DNA of 64,000 nucleotides from JACCTI01 sp038237435 (GTDB lineage Bacteria; Verrucomicrobiota; Verrucomicrobiia; Chthoniobacterales; UBA10450): contig JBBRYT010000008.1 of assembly GCA_038237435.1 (NCBI GenBank), positions 62,001-126,000 on the forward strand. Reading direction: 5' to 3'. Shown here in pieces: positions 1 through 8,537 of the stretch (its first letter is position 1; each line of letters begins with the position of its first letter). A model generated the notes under the pieces. It was not told where the DNA came from and did no database searches. It was given only the letters and a program-made list of their open reading frames with translations. The position numbers and the translations under genes are program-made.

Positions 1-413
1 GATTTCGCGACGATCTCATGTCGTCGGTTCGCTTCCATCGCATCCTGCGGCGCGGTCGCGAGTATGGGCCAGAATTGAAACCGGAAGACGCGCTCGCTCC
101 AGCGCCGCCGGACGACGCGGAACGCGGGCTGCATTTTGTTTGTCTGAACGCCAACATCCTGAGGCAATTCGAATTCCTTCAGAACGCTTGGATCATGAAC
201 ACGAAATTTTCCGGCCTGACCGGCGAGAGCGATCCGCTTCTCGGCAATCGCGAAAAAATTCCCGGCTGTCCGATCACGGGCGATTTCACCGTGCCGCGCA
301 ACGATGATGCGCCGCGTCGCGTAAGTGATGTGCCGCAGTTCATCACCGTGCGCGGCGGCGCGTATTTTTTTCTGCCGAGTCTGCGGGCGCTGCGCTATTT
401 CGCCGCCGAGTGA
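1..413 (+). CDS. Dyp-type peroxidase family protein, C-terminal part (5' truncated by window)
   Basis: The reading frame is open to the window edge, so only about the last 135 residues are present. The segment HRILRRGREYGP, then GLHFVCLNANILRQFEF and QNAWIMNTKF, and a terminal FITVRGGAYFFLPSLRALRY match the C-terminal half of heme-dependent Dyp-type peroxidases, in which the final beta strands and helix pack under the heme. Such enzymes oxidise dyes or other organic substrates with hydrogen peroxide. The heme-ligating histidine and the GxxDG motif would lie upstream and cannot be checked. The stop codon TGA overlaps the ATG of the next gene, so the two are probably co-transcribed. An internal ATG at 18 is not a credible start. 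Confidence 0.75.
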   Translation, partial: FRDDLMSSVRFHRILRRGREYGPELKPEDALAPAPPDDAERGLHFVCLNANILRQFEFLQNAWIMNTKFSGLTGESDPLLGNREKIPGCPITGDFTVPRNDDAPRRVSDVPQFITVRGGAYFFLPSLRALRYFAAE

Positions 414-964
414 TGCGCTACCTCGCATTCCTGCGCGCAATCAACGTGGGCAAGCGCCAGGTGAAGATGGAGCGTCTTCGTTCGCTTTTCGAAGAATGTG
501 GTTTTAAAAACGTCGAAACTTTCATCGCCAGCGGAAACGTCCTCTTCGAGACGCGATCGCAAAATGCGGAGGCGTTGCTCAAGAAAATCGAGAAACATCT
601 GCAGACTTCGCTCGGTTTCGAAGTCGTCGTTTTTCTTCGCAACGAAAAGGAACTTGTCGCCATGGCCAAATATCAGCCATTTACGCCCGCGGCGATGAAA
701 GGCGAAGACCCTAAACTTTTTGTCGGATTTCTCGCCAACGCGCCCGCCAAAGAAGCCGCTGCTGGCCTAACGAGTTGTTCTGACAAACTGAACGACTTCC
801 GCGTGCATGGCCGCGACCTGTATTGGCTGGCGCGGGGCAATATTTTGGAGTCAGGGTTTTACGGTCCGCGTCTGGAGAAAACGATTGGGATGCGCACGAC
901 CCTGCGCAACATCAATACCGTGCAGCGCCTCGCTGCTAAACTAGCTACTGCCCGAGCGGCGTAG
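413..964 (+). CDS. DUF1697 domain protein
   Basis: The protein has 183 residues and matches the DUF1697 family along its whole length. It opens with the typical MRYLAFLRAINVGKR, followed by FEECGFKNVETFIASGNVLFE and a C-terminal segment ending TTLRNINTVQRLA. The function of the family is unknown. The ATG at 413 overlaps the upstream TGA (TGATG), which favours it over the GTG one codon earlier and implies translational coupling to the peroxidase gene. Its 3' end overlaps the convergent LolA-like gene by about 20 bases. Confidence 0.85.
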   Translation: MRYLAFLRAINVGKRQVKMERLRSLFEECGFKNVETFIASGNVLFETRSQNAEALLKKIEKHLQTSLGFEVVVFLRNEKELVAMAKYQPFTPAAMKGEDPKLFVGFLANAPAKEAAAGLTSCSDKLNDFRVHGRDLYWLARGNILESGFYGPRLEKTIGMRTTLRNINTVQRLAAKLATARAA

Positions 965-1610
965 TAATGTTCGTGCCCGGTGGTGGCGTGAATTGGAACA
1001 TTGCCGGATCGATCGGCGCGCGCGATTCGTTGGTGTAAATCGTAATGATGCGGTCGCCGTTAGGCTGCAGCATTTCCGTGCGCTCGACTTGGAGCGCTTC
1101 GTTGAAATGAATGAGGAAGCGTTGCAGCAATCGCTTCATCGAGGGCGCGCGCGGCAGCAGCTCGAGCGTGTAGGTATTGCCTTCATGCGCTCCGGTGATG
1201 TGATAAGTCTGCTCAACGCCTTCTAGATTGAGACTAGCCGTGATCGCAGCAATGCCAGCATCGAGCGGCGAACGTTTGCCTAACGAATAGCGTTCGGCTG
1301 ATTGAAATTTCGGATAATAAATCCAGAGCGTCTGTCCGTCACTCACCGTCACGCTAGGCGAGTTGCCGGTGACTTCGCGCTTGAACTTGTTAGGCGCCTG
1401 GAACCAAACCTTGCCCGAACTCGTGACCGGCTTGTTCATCATCCGGATCGTTTTCTCTTCCTTGAAATCCGCGTGGACCTGCGGCGCGCCGGCCCGTTTT
1501 TCGCGAATCCGACCGAGCAGCGCCTTGACGTCGTTTGCCGCAAGCGGCTCAGCGGATAGGAAACCGCAGCCTAACGAGAAGATGAGTAGCGCGAGAAAAA
1601 GCTTAGACAT
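945..1610 (-). CDS. LolA-like outer-membrane lipoprotein carrier
   Basis: The 221-residue protein starts with a signal peptide (residues 1 to about 20, cleaved near LSA-EP) followed by a LolA-type fold: GKVWFQAPNKFKREVTG, then SVTVSDGQTLWIYYPKF. Canonical LolA shuttles lipoproteins across the periplasm. Copies next to MMPL transporters, as here, usually belong to biosynthetic clusters such as aryl polyenes and are thought to carry a lipid-like product. It overlaps the 3' end of the MMPL gene by 8 bases and is the last gene of a four-gene minus-strand block. Two copies of the iterated word CCTAACGA fall inside it (1279 and 1570). Confidence 0.8.
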   Translation of the reverse strand: MSKLFLALLIFSLGCGFLSAEPLAANDVKALLGRIREKRAGAPQVHADFKEEKTIRMMNKPVTSSGKVWFQAPNKFKREVTGNSPSVTVSDGQTLWIYYPKFQSAERYSLGKRSPLDAGIAAITASLNLEGVEQTYHITGAHEGNTYTLELLPRAPSMKRLLQRFLIHFNEALQVERTEMLQPNGDRIITIYTNESRAPIDPAMFQFTPPPGTNITTPLGQ

Positions 1611-4134
1611 GTTCGATCTGTTCGACGCGAGACTCTACAGATTCTTCGCGCCATGTCTTGGGCTCAGCTGCCGCCGTCGCTGGCAGTGTGAAAAAAACTG
1701 TCGCGGCCAGACTCCAGAAGATTCCGATCGCACAAGCGATGCCGAGGCCGGCCAACGTCGGATTATTGGCCAAGCCTAACGAACCGAAACCGGCAATCGC
1801 CGTTAGTCCTGCCAGGATGACGGGCTTCACGACACCCGCGACATCGTGCTCAAGCTCGCGCGCGCGTTGCCAGACGAGAAGAACATAAATTCCGTAGTCG
1901 ACTCCGATCGCGAGGACGAGACGGAAGGCGAGAACGTTGAGAAGATTGAGCGGAATCTGCAGCAATTTCATCGAAGCGATCATCGCCGCGACAGCCATCG
2001 CGAGCGTCGCGATTTGGATCAACCACAACCGCCAATCGCGATACAGAAGCGCGAGAAGAGTCGCGTCGAAAATCGCCATGAGTGTGCTGATGAAAATGAG
2101 TTGATGACGCGACCACGGGACGAGATCGGTGAGGGTGAAACTCCAACCGGAAAGAACGATTGGCACACCGGCGACCGGTAATTCGCGGTGCAACATTTCC
2201 TTTTGTTCCTGCGTGGTGATCGGTTCATTCGTCGTGACAAATCCGGTCGTGAGCAGGGGATCTTCGGCGAAATAGCGATCGACAAGGAACCACCAACTCG
2301 AAGTCGTCGGTAAAAGTCTTCGCCAATCCGGAACGGTTGCGTTCGCCGGCGCGACGCGCGCCAGATCATCCAGAAGCGTGAAGGCGGAAGCGAATGTTTC
2401 CGCACTGAATCCTTCGGTCGCGATCGCCGATTCCAGCGATTGGCGGGTCGCGCCAAAATCAACCGCGCGCAATTTCTCTCGGTTCGTTTCCACGCGCTGC
2501 GGGGAGAGCGCGAGCGCGGCCGGAGTGGAGAACCCTTTGATTTTTCCCGCGGACTGGAGCTCGCTCCAATGAGCGGCGATTTTTTGCCAGTCGTCGTGCA
2601 ACTCCTGCGCACTCGCGGCCTGCACGATACCGAGCGCCGGTTCCCAGCGCATCGGCATTTTTTCCATGATGGTGTGGAGCGCGTAACCGGCGGCGCTGCG
2701 TTTCGGCTCCATCGATTGCGTGCTCACATCGAAAATTAACCGTGGGCGCGGCAGGAATGTGATGGTGGTGAGGCCGAGCAGAATCGGCGTCGCGATCCAA
2801 AGCATGATGGCCGGCCGGCGCACCGTCCAACGCACGTATTTTTTCACGAGCGTGAAAATCCAATCGGCGCGGACGTTATGGGTCGCGTTGCGCAGAAAGA
2901 GAAAGAAGATCGACATCATGAAGAGGCCGGCGAGAAAAATGCCGATCGCGATGAGGACGCCCAGTTGCGTGAATCCGGCCGAGCCGCTGAGAAGCAACGC
3001 GAGAAAACCGACGGCAGTCGTGAGGGCGCCGAAAAAAACTGCGCGGCCCAGATTCTTCACCGCTTCGCTGACCGCGCCGGCGTGATCGCAGCCATCATCG
3101 CGCGCCTGCTGGTAGCGGCCGAAAATCAAAATCGCGAAATCGACACCGAGCCCGATTAGGATCGCGCAGAATCCAACGGTGACCATGTTGAGTTCGCCGA
3201 AAATGAGCAGACCGGCGGCCAGGGCGACCAGGCAGCAAAGCAGCAACGAGAATCCCATTCCGATCAACGGAACCCAGCGCCGGAAACCGGCGTAGAAAAC
3301 GCCGCCGACTAAAATGATCGAGCCGAGCACAGTGATGATGATGTCGTGTCGCATGCTCAGGGAAATTTCTGCGACGTAAGCGGAGCGACCGGTCACGAGA
3401 ATTTCGAGCGGGCCGCCGTCCCAGCCCTCATGCGCTTTCGCGCGAAATGCATTCACCTCGCGCATCAATCGCTGGCAATCGAATGCGCCGATGCTCGGCT
3501 GATTCGTCACGGTCAGAAACACTCGCATGGTGCGATCGGGGGAAGTGAGCGGCTGGTCTTCTTCGATCGCGGCATTAGTCGCAAATGGTTTCAACGCGGG
3601 CGCAATCACACCGAGCGGGTCTAACGAAAGCTCCATTTGCGGGCGTGGTGAGCCAGCCTGGATTTCTTGATGCAGCCGACGGAGTCGCTCTTGAATTTTC
3701 TCTGGTTGAAGAAGGGCGACGGTTTCGTTGAAAGCGGCCGGCTCGAGATTTAACAGCAGCGGTACCGCGATGGATTGTAAATCACGCACGCCTTCGGGCG
3801 TCTCGATCGGTGCCCCGGAAAGAATGCGTGCGCACCACGGTTGCTGACGAAGCGATTCGGCAAATTGCGGAGCAAATTCTTCCAGACGATCTGCGTCCTC
3901 TGGTTGGCAAAGGATCGCGAAAGTCAGCGCGCGAACTTGCGAAAAATCACGGTTATAAACTTTCAGGCCTTCGGCGGACTCGAACCCGCGCGGAAGGAGG
4001 TTGAGGACTTCCGTATCCAATTTCATTCGCGTGACCAGAATGAAAAGCGACGCGGCCGCGATCAACACGATGCCGAACCAGACAAGTCCGCGCCGTTGCG
4101 TAACGAGACGACTGATCGATGAATGAAGCGCCAT
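1603..4134 (-). CDS. MMPL-family RND-type exporter
   Basis: This 843-residue integral membrane protein has the duplicated MMPL/RND architecture. Each half starts with one transmembrane helix and a large periplasmic domain, followed by five clustered helices. The first half carries GFCAILIGLGVDFAILIFGRY and the second RLVLAIGVDYGIYVLLVW, the conserved helix-4 G-x-D-(F/Y) segments that carry the proton relay. MMPL proteins export lipids or lipid-linked compounds using the proton gradient. The neighbours (LolA-like carrier, small lipoprotein, halogenase-like flavoprotein) suggest transport of an oxidised or pigment-like lipid. Substrate is inferred from context only. Confidence 0.85.
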   Translation of the reverse strand: MALHSSISRLVTQRRGLVWFGIVLIAAASLFILVTRMKLDTEVLNLLPRGFESAEGLKVYNRDFSQVRALTFAILCQPEDADRLEEFAPQFAESLRQQPWCARILSGAPIETPEGVRDLQSIAVPLLLNLEPAAFNETVALLQPEKIQERLRRLHQEIQAGSPRPQMELSLDPLGVIAPALKPFATNAAIEEDQPLTSPDRTMRVFLTVTNQPSIGAFDCQRLMREVNAFRAKAHEGWDGGPLEILVTGRSAYVAEISLSMRHDIIITVLGSIILVGGVFYAGFRRWVPLIGMGFSLLLCCLVALAAGLLIFGELNMVTVGFCAILIGLGVDFAILIFGRYQQARDDGCDHAGAVSEAVKNLGRAVFFGALTTAVGFLALLLSGSAGFTQLGVLIAIGIFLAGLFMMSIFFLFLRNATHNVRADWIFTLVKKYVRWTVRRPAIMLWIATPILLGLTTITFLPRPRLIFDVSTQSMEPKRSAAGYALHTIMEKMPMRWEPALGIVQAASAQELHDDWQKIAAHWSELQSAGKIKGFSTPAALALSPQRVETNREKLRAVDFGATRQSLESAIATEGFSAETFASAFTLLDDLARVAPANATVPDWRRLLPTTSSWWFLVDRYFAEDPLLTTGFVTTNEPITTQEQKEMLHRELPVAGVPIVLSGWSFTLTDLVPWSRHQLIFISTLMAIFDATLLALLYRDWRLWLIQIATLAMAVAAMIASMKLLQIPLNLLNVLAFRLVLAIGVDYGIYVLLVWQRARELEHDVAGVVKPVILAGLTAIAGFGSLGLANNPTLAGLGIACAIGIFWSLAATVFFTLPATAAAEPKTWREESVESRVEQIEHV

Positions 4135-4155
4135 GCGACTGAATGAATCGCGGCG

Positions 4156-4560
4156 TTAGAAACGCACGTTAAAAATTTCCGCGCCGCTGGCAACGCGAAC
4201 GGATGTTCCGCCCGCGATAATTTTGTCCCGCAAACTAAACCATCCGCGCAGGCGCTCGGGCGCATTAGCCACCGGGCCGGACCATTGCCCGCGGGCGAGC
4301 GGACCTTCGGCGGAGGCAAAGCTCGCATCCTGCCTAACGACCAGTAGCTTCACGCCCGGACCTTTGGTGAAAGTCAGCTCGAAATCGCCGGCCTTCGAAT
4401 AACGCACGAGCACTTCACCGATGAGCGAAACTCGTGGTCCTTTATAGGCGAGCTGGCCGGCTTTCGTTTGCCAGTCGCTGGCGGGCGAGGCGATTTGATG
4501 CGTGGAAGTGGTGGCACAACTCGTTAGGCAAAGAAGGAAAACAAGACTGATATTTCGCAT
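4156..4560 (-). CDS. Small predicted lipoprotein in the MMPL/LolA block
   Basis: I chose the ATG at 4560 because it gives MRNISLVFLLCLTSC, a clean lipoprotein signal with lipobox LTSC and the acylated cysteine at residue 15. The longer reading frame starting at 4587 would put nine unlikely residues before it. The mature part, about 120 residues, is rich in beta-strand-like segments (LIGEVLVRYSKAGDFELTF) with no family I can name. Small lipoproteins of this kind (for example DUF3261) occur in aryl-polyene type clusters, but I cannot assign this one to that family with certainty. It lies between the flavoprotein and the MMPL gene with short spacing. Confidence 0.65.
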   Translation of the reverse strand: MRNISLVFLLCLTSCATTSTHQIASPASDWQTKAGQLAYKGPRVSLIGEVLVRYSKAGDFELTFTKGPGVKLLVVRQDASFASAEGPLARGQWSGPVANAPERLRGWFSLRDKIIAGGTSVRVASGAEIFNVRF

Positions 4561-4573
4561 AAGATTTTTTGGA

Positions 4574-5848
4574 TCAGGCGGTGGCAAGCTCCGCTAATTT
4601 CTTTAACGGAAGCAAAGTGCGGCGCGGTGCGAGTGGAAAATATTTTTGCAGCCTAACGAGAAGATAAAAAATTTCCATGCGCCAGCTGACCGCGAAGCTG
4701 CCGCCGACGTTGCCGCCGAGAACGGCATTTACCGCCGGCGGAATCTGCAGGAGATCCTGCGGATGTAGAAAAATCTCGATGAATTCTTTCGAATACCAAG
4801 CCTCGACGAAACGCAAATAGACGTCCATCGCCCGGTTGATGTTTTTTGCGTAGCGCTTGAAGAGCCTTGCCTTTCTGGCCGGCCGATCGAGCACTTCATG
4901 CAAAATATCGGCACATTGTTCGCCGCCGAGCACCGCGAGGAAAACGCCGCTGCTGAAGACAGGATCGATGAATCCAGCGGCGTCGCCTGCCAGCATCCAG
5001 CGATCACCCGTCAGTTGCGAACTCCGATAGGAAAAATCCGCGGCGACATTAACGGGACCGACACGCTCCGCGGACTCCATCTGTTTCATCAGAACAGGTT
5101 GTTCGGCGATGGCTCGCTCGAGAAATTCTTCCGGACTTTGTTTCGCGTTCTTAAAGGTGGCGGCATCGAGCACGACCCCGATGCTGGTGCGTGTTTCCGA
5201 GAGAGGGATGATCCAGAACCATCGGTCAAGAGCGCGCACCATCTTCGTGAGAGTGCCGTCTCGGCCTTCGGGACGCACGACACCATCGTAGTGCGCGAAG
5301 ACGGAAAATTTCTGCAGGTGGTTGTAATTTTTCTTTAACTGGAACTTGGCGCCGATGATGGAATTCCGACCACTGGCGTCGATCACGTACTTTGCGCGGA
5401 TTGCACCGCCAGACGTCGTTAGGCGAACTTCGTCGCGATCGAACTCAATTTGTTCGACCGCAGTTTCTTCGCGCACTTCGGCGCCTTTTTCGCTCGCATT
5501 ATCGAGCAGCACTTTGTCGAAAGTCGCACGCGTCACCTGATAGGAGTGATCGGTCTGCGAGCGGAAGCCGTCTTCGAAATAAAACTTCACGCTGTCGCTT
5601 GCGCAGGCGCTGCACATTTCGCCACCGAATTTTTCCATGAAGCCAGCACGCTTGAATTTTTCATGCAGACCGAGCCGCGAAAAGGCTTTCATGCTGAAAG
5701 GCAGCAGCGATTCGCCGATGTGAAAGCGGGGAAATTTGTCCCGCTCGAGAACGACCACGCGACGACCGGCGTGCGCGAGTAACGCACCGGCGGTGCTGCC
5801 GGCGGGGCCACCACCGATGATTGCGACGTCGTAAAGTTCCGCCTGCAT
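4574..5848 (-). CDS. NAD(P)/FAD-dependent oxidoreductase, halogenase-like
   Basis: The protein has 424 residues. An N-terminal dinucleotide-binding motif VAIIGGGPAGSTAG is followed by VVVLERDKFPRFHIGESLLP, the segment typical of the flavin-dependent halogenase/geranylgeranyl-reductase group. A second FAD motif, WMLAGDAAGFIDPVFSSGV, lies near residue 290. True halogenases have a WxWxIP motif; here the equivalent is RWFWIIPLSE, so halogenation cannot be asserted. Related flavoproteins sit in flexirubin and aryl-polyene clusters. It is the first gene of the minus-strand block and is divergent from the PT-rich protein at 5922. Confidence 0.8.
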   Translation of the reverse strand: MQAELYDVAIIGGGPAGSTAGALLAHAGRRVVVLERDKFPRFHIGESLLPFSMKAFSRLGLHEKFKRAGFMEKFGGEMCSACASDSVKFYFEDGFRSQTDHSYQVTRATFDKVLLDNASEKGAEVREETAVEQIEFDRDEVRLTTSGGAIRAKYVIDASGRNSIIGAKFQLKKNYNHLQKFSVFAHYDGVVRPEGRDGTLTKMVRALDRWFWIIPLSETRTSIGVVLDAATFKNAKQSPEEFLERAIAEQPVLMKQMESAERVGPVNVAADFSYRSSQLTGDRWMLAGDAAGFIDPVFSSGVFLAVLGGEQCADILHEVLDRPARKARLFKRYAKNINRAMDVYLRFVEAWYSKEFIEIFLHPQDLLQIPPAVNAVLGGNVGGSFAVSWRMEIFYLLVRLQKYFPLAPRRTLLPLKKLAELATA

Positions 5849-5921
5849 GCGGCGAGCAAGGTAGCAAAGATGTCTGAAAATGCACTTGGCGAGAGAGGGA
5901 GGTTCCTGCTTCGCTGGTTAG

Positions 5922-6482
5922 ATGCGCTCCCCTGGAAGTTCCGCCGCACCTTTTAAACGAGAAAACGGCTCGGTCATTGTTCTGATCCTGGTCGTCCTGG
6001 CTGCGCTCGGCGTTGGTTGGTATTTTCTCCGGTCCTCCCGCGTCAAAACCGAAAAGGGCGGCCGCGCTTTCGCCGACGAAGTCGCACAACGCGTGGTCTT
6101 GCAGCAGGACGCAAAGTTTCTCGCCCGTGCGCTCTCACAGAAAGCGCAGATGCAATACCCGCCCTCATTCCAAATGCGGCTGATGGATTACGTGCGCGAA
6201 CCGGGAGTGCCCAGTCCGCAATATAAAATGAAGGGAGAAATCGTGTTTACCGATCAATTTTTCGATCCGAACGGAACCTTCATCGCCGAGTTCGCTTATC
6301 CAACCGGCCCGGCATTTTTTGAAATACATATTTCCCATCCCGCGGCGCTCTGGCAGATCGATGATATCAACTGGACTTGGCAACCGCCGGTGCCGACCCC
6401 GACTCCAACTCCCAGCGTAACACCGACGCCAACGCCAACTCCGACGCCGTCTGCCACGCCGAAGGGAAAAAAGCGGCATTAG
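5922..6482 (+). CDS. Membrane-anchored protein with Pro-Thr-rich tail
   Basis: This 186-residue protein is not recognised. It has a single transmembrane segment near residues 18-36 (VIVLILVVLAALGVGWYFL), a compact middle domain of about 115 residues, and a low-complexity tail of repeated PTPTP units (about residues 155-178) ending in GKKRH. The tail probably acts as a flexible spacer. The repeat is encoded by varied codons, so it is a protein-level rather than a DNA-level repeat. It stands alone between divergent and downstream genes. Confidence 0.6.
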   Translation: MRSPGSSAAPFKRENGSVIVLILVVLAALGVGWYFLRSSRVKTEKGGRAFADEVAQRVVLQQDAKFLARALSQKAQMQYPPSFQMRLMDYVREPGVPSPQYKMKGEIVFTDQFFDPNGTFIAEFAYPTGPAFFEIHISHPAALWQIDDINWTWQPPVPTPTPTPSVTPTPTPTPTPSATPKGKKRH

Positions 6483-6567
6483 CTTATGTCCAGTAATACG
6501 CTGTAAATATAAAAATTATAAAATAGCTTGATAAATATGGATTCATTTGTGTTACACCAAAACAGAG

Positions 6568-7203
6568 ATGAATCGTCATATTTTTCGCGTCGTACTTGCT
6601 GTCCTCGTTTTCCTTTCGGTTAATTCCGCGTGGGCCATCGTCGTGCAGGACCTGGCGGTAACGCCTGCCCAAATTGTTTCAATTTCTGTGACCGGATTTT
6701 ATTCCGGCAACGCTCTCGCTGGAATCAACAAGCTGGTAGTCGATGGTGCCGCCATGAATGGCTTTTGCATCGATCCATTCCATTTCAGTCTTCCGTCATC
6801 GCCCAATTATCAATACGTCGCGCTGGCCAGTGCTCCGAAGTTGCCGGGCACAATGGGGGCGGTGAAAGCCGACCAAATCAGTCGGTTGTGGACGATGGCC
6901 TATTCGACGAGCATGACTGCGTCGCAGGCCGCGGGTTTTCAAGTCGCCATCTGGGAAATTATTGGCGGCTCCAACTTCAGCATTTTCGGCACTGATTACG
7001 GCGCAAGCGCTTTGCTCACCAGCCTGGCCAGTTTCAACGGAACTGGCGCGAGCCTGATCGGTTTGAGCGGTCCGGGTCAGGATTATGTGGTGCAAGAATT
7101 TCGGCGGCCGTCGGCCGTGCCGGAAAGCGGGACAACCTTCATTCTCTTGTTCGCGTCAGTCGCGGCAGTTGTCGCTCTGGCGAAGCGCATTCGTGTCGCG
7201 TAG
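6568..7203 (+). CDS. Secreted protein with VPESG C-terminal sorting tail
   Basis: I place the start at the ATG at 6568 (MNRHIFRVVLAVLVF), which gives a signal peptide cleaved after SAWA; the seven residues upstream are not signal-like. The 211-residue product ends with AVPESGTTFILLFASVAAV followed by a basic KRIR cluster. This is the tripartite layout of PEP-CTERM sorting signals and closely resembles the verrucomicrobial VPDSG-CTERM variant. Such proteins are exported and processed by an exosortase and often join extracellular matrix. The central domain is not recognised. The upstream 80 bases are strikingly AT-rich. Confidence 0.65.
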   Translation: MNRHIFRVVLAVLVFLSVNSAWAIVVQDLAVTPAQIVSISVTGFYSGNALAGINKLVVDGAAMNGFCIDPFHFSLPSSPNYQYVALASAPKLPGTMGAVKADQISRLWTMAYSTSMTASQAAGFQVAIWEIIGGSNFSIFGTDYGASALLTSLASFNGTGASLIGLSGPGQDYVVQEFRRPSAVPESGTTFILLFASVAAVVALAKRIRVA

Positions 7204-7272
7204 GGTAACTCCGCGCGGGACCTTTCGCGCTTTCTATTTGTCCCGCCCGCGCTTCGGTCGAAGGTAAGCGCG

Positions 7273-8379
7273 TTGAAAATAATCGACCGCCAAATCACCC
7301 GCGAGTTGCTGGTGAATTTCTTTTTTGCGGTGGCAGTGCTCAGCCTCGTACTCGTGCTCGGAAATATTTTCCGTCGCCTGCTGCCTCTCCTGGTTAATCA
7401 CGATGTCCCGGTCGAGTTTCTCGTCACCTTCATCGCATACGTCCTGCCGTTCTCGCTCATCTTTACCATCCCGTGGGGATTATTAACCGCCATCCTGCTC
7501 GTCTTCGGCCGACTCTCCGCGGAGAACGAACTTGTCGCGCTGCGCTCCAACGGCGTCAGCATTCCGCGCATCTGCATACCGCTCGCCGTCATCGCTATTC
7601 TCAGCACGATTCTTTGCCTTTGGCTCAATGTGCAGGTTGCGCCGGCGGCCCAATATAAAGTTCGGCGGACGATTTTCGATTTGGCCACGAGTAATCCGAT
7701 GGCGCTTTTCGGGAGCGATCAAGTGATCGACCAATTTCCCGGACGCAAAATTTACGTGGGTAAGAAGGAGGGTAACAAACTCGAGAACATCATTGTCTTC
7801 GAAACGAACGAGCAATCGATGCCGATGCGCATTACTCACGCCCGCACCGGCACGCTCGAGGCCGATTTACCGAACCAACGTATCCTCATGCACCTTTATA
7901 ATGCGCGTTACCAACAACGGGACGAAAACGATCCGCAAAATCTCCAACGCATGCGCGATGGAATTAGTATGGTTGAAGGCACTTTGCCGATCGGTTTGGA
8001 GGAACTTTATCAAAAAGAAAAACGTCGCACCGGCCGCTCGGCGCTTTCGCTCCAACAATTGCTCGAGCAACTGAACACCGGCGACAAAGATGAAAAAAGC
8101 GCGAGTCGCACGGAAATCAGTAAACGGTTTTCTTTTCCATTTTCCTGCCTCGCCTTCGCGCTGATGGCGGTGCCGCTCGGCATCACCGCGCATCGTCGCG
8201 AAACATCGATGGGTTTTCTTATCAGCTTGTTGGTGGCTTTTGGTTATTTTCTTTTCGTCATCGCGGCCGATGCTTTACGAGGTAAAGCGTACTTGCATCC
8301 GGAGTATCTCGTTTGGTTTCCGAATCTTCTTTTCCTCGTTCTCGGGGTGTTCTTGTTTCGCCGTTTGGCTCGGCAATAA
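7273..8379 (+). CDS. LptF/LptG-family permease
   Basis: The 368-residue protein has the YjgP/YjgQ layout: three N-terminal transmembrane helices (starting ITRELLVNFFFAVAVLSLV), a periplasmic jellyroll-type domain of roughly residues 125-260, and three C-terminal helices including SFPFSCLAFALMAVPLGI. These permeases pair with LptB to extract lipopolysaccharide from the inner membrane toward LptC and LptA. The start appears to be TTG at 7273. No partner permease or ATPase lies nearby, so whether it acts as LptF or LptG is not decided. Confidence 0.8.
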   Translation: MKIIDRQITRELLVNFFFAVAVLSLVLVLGNIFRRLLPLLVNHDVPVEFLVTFIAYVLPFSLIFTIPWGLLTAILLVFGRLSAENELVALRSNGVSIPRICIPLAVIAILSTILCLWLNVQVAPAAQYKVRRTIFDLATSNPMALFGSDQVIDQFPGRKIYVGKKEGNKLENIIVFETNEQSMPMRITHARTGTLEADLPNQRILMHLYNARYQQRDENDPQNLQRMRDGISMVEGTLPIGLEELYQKEKRRTGRSALSLQQLLEQLNTGDKDEKSASRTEISKRFSFPFSCLAFALMAVPLGITAHRRETSMGFLISLLVAFGYFLFVIAADALRGKAYLHPEYLVWFPNLLFLVLGVFLFRRLARQ

Positions 8380-8537
8380 TCGACGCCAAAGAAGCGTTGC
8401 AGAAGCGGGACAAAAAAATCCCGACGCTGGGACATTGCTGCCGGCAACGCTCCTAGAACTCATCAGCTAAACATCTGCGTCGCAAGAGTTAGCAAATAGC
8501 CGATCGCGCTGGCACGCGCCGTGCAAAGGGAACCGTC

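Noticed and set aside
6391..6466. Pro-Thr codon repeat as a possible CRISPR or minisatellite
   Set aside because: Units are three to six bases with mixed codons and encode a PTPTP protein tail; no spacers or direct repeats of CRISPR length.
7215..7246. Inverted repeat GCGGGAC...GTCCCGC after the VPESG gene as a terminator
   Set aside because: The loop is 18 bases and no T-run follows; too weak to call.
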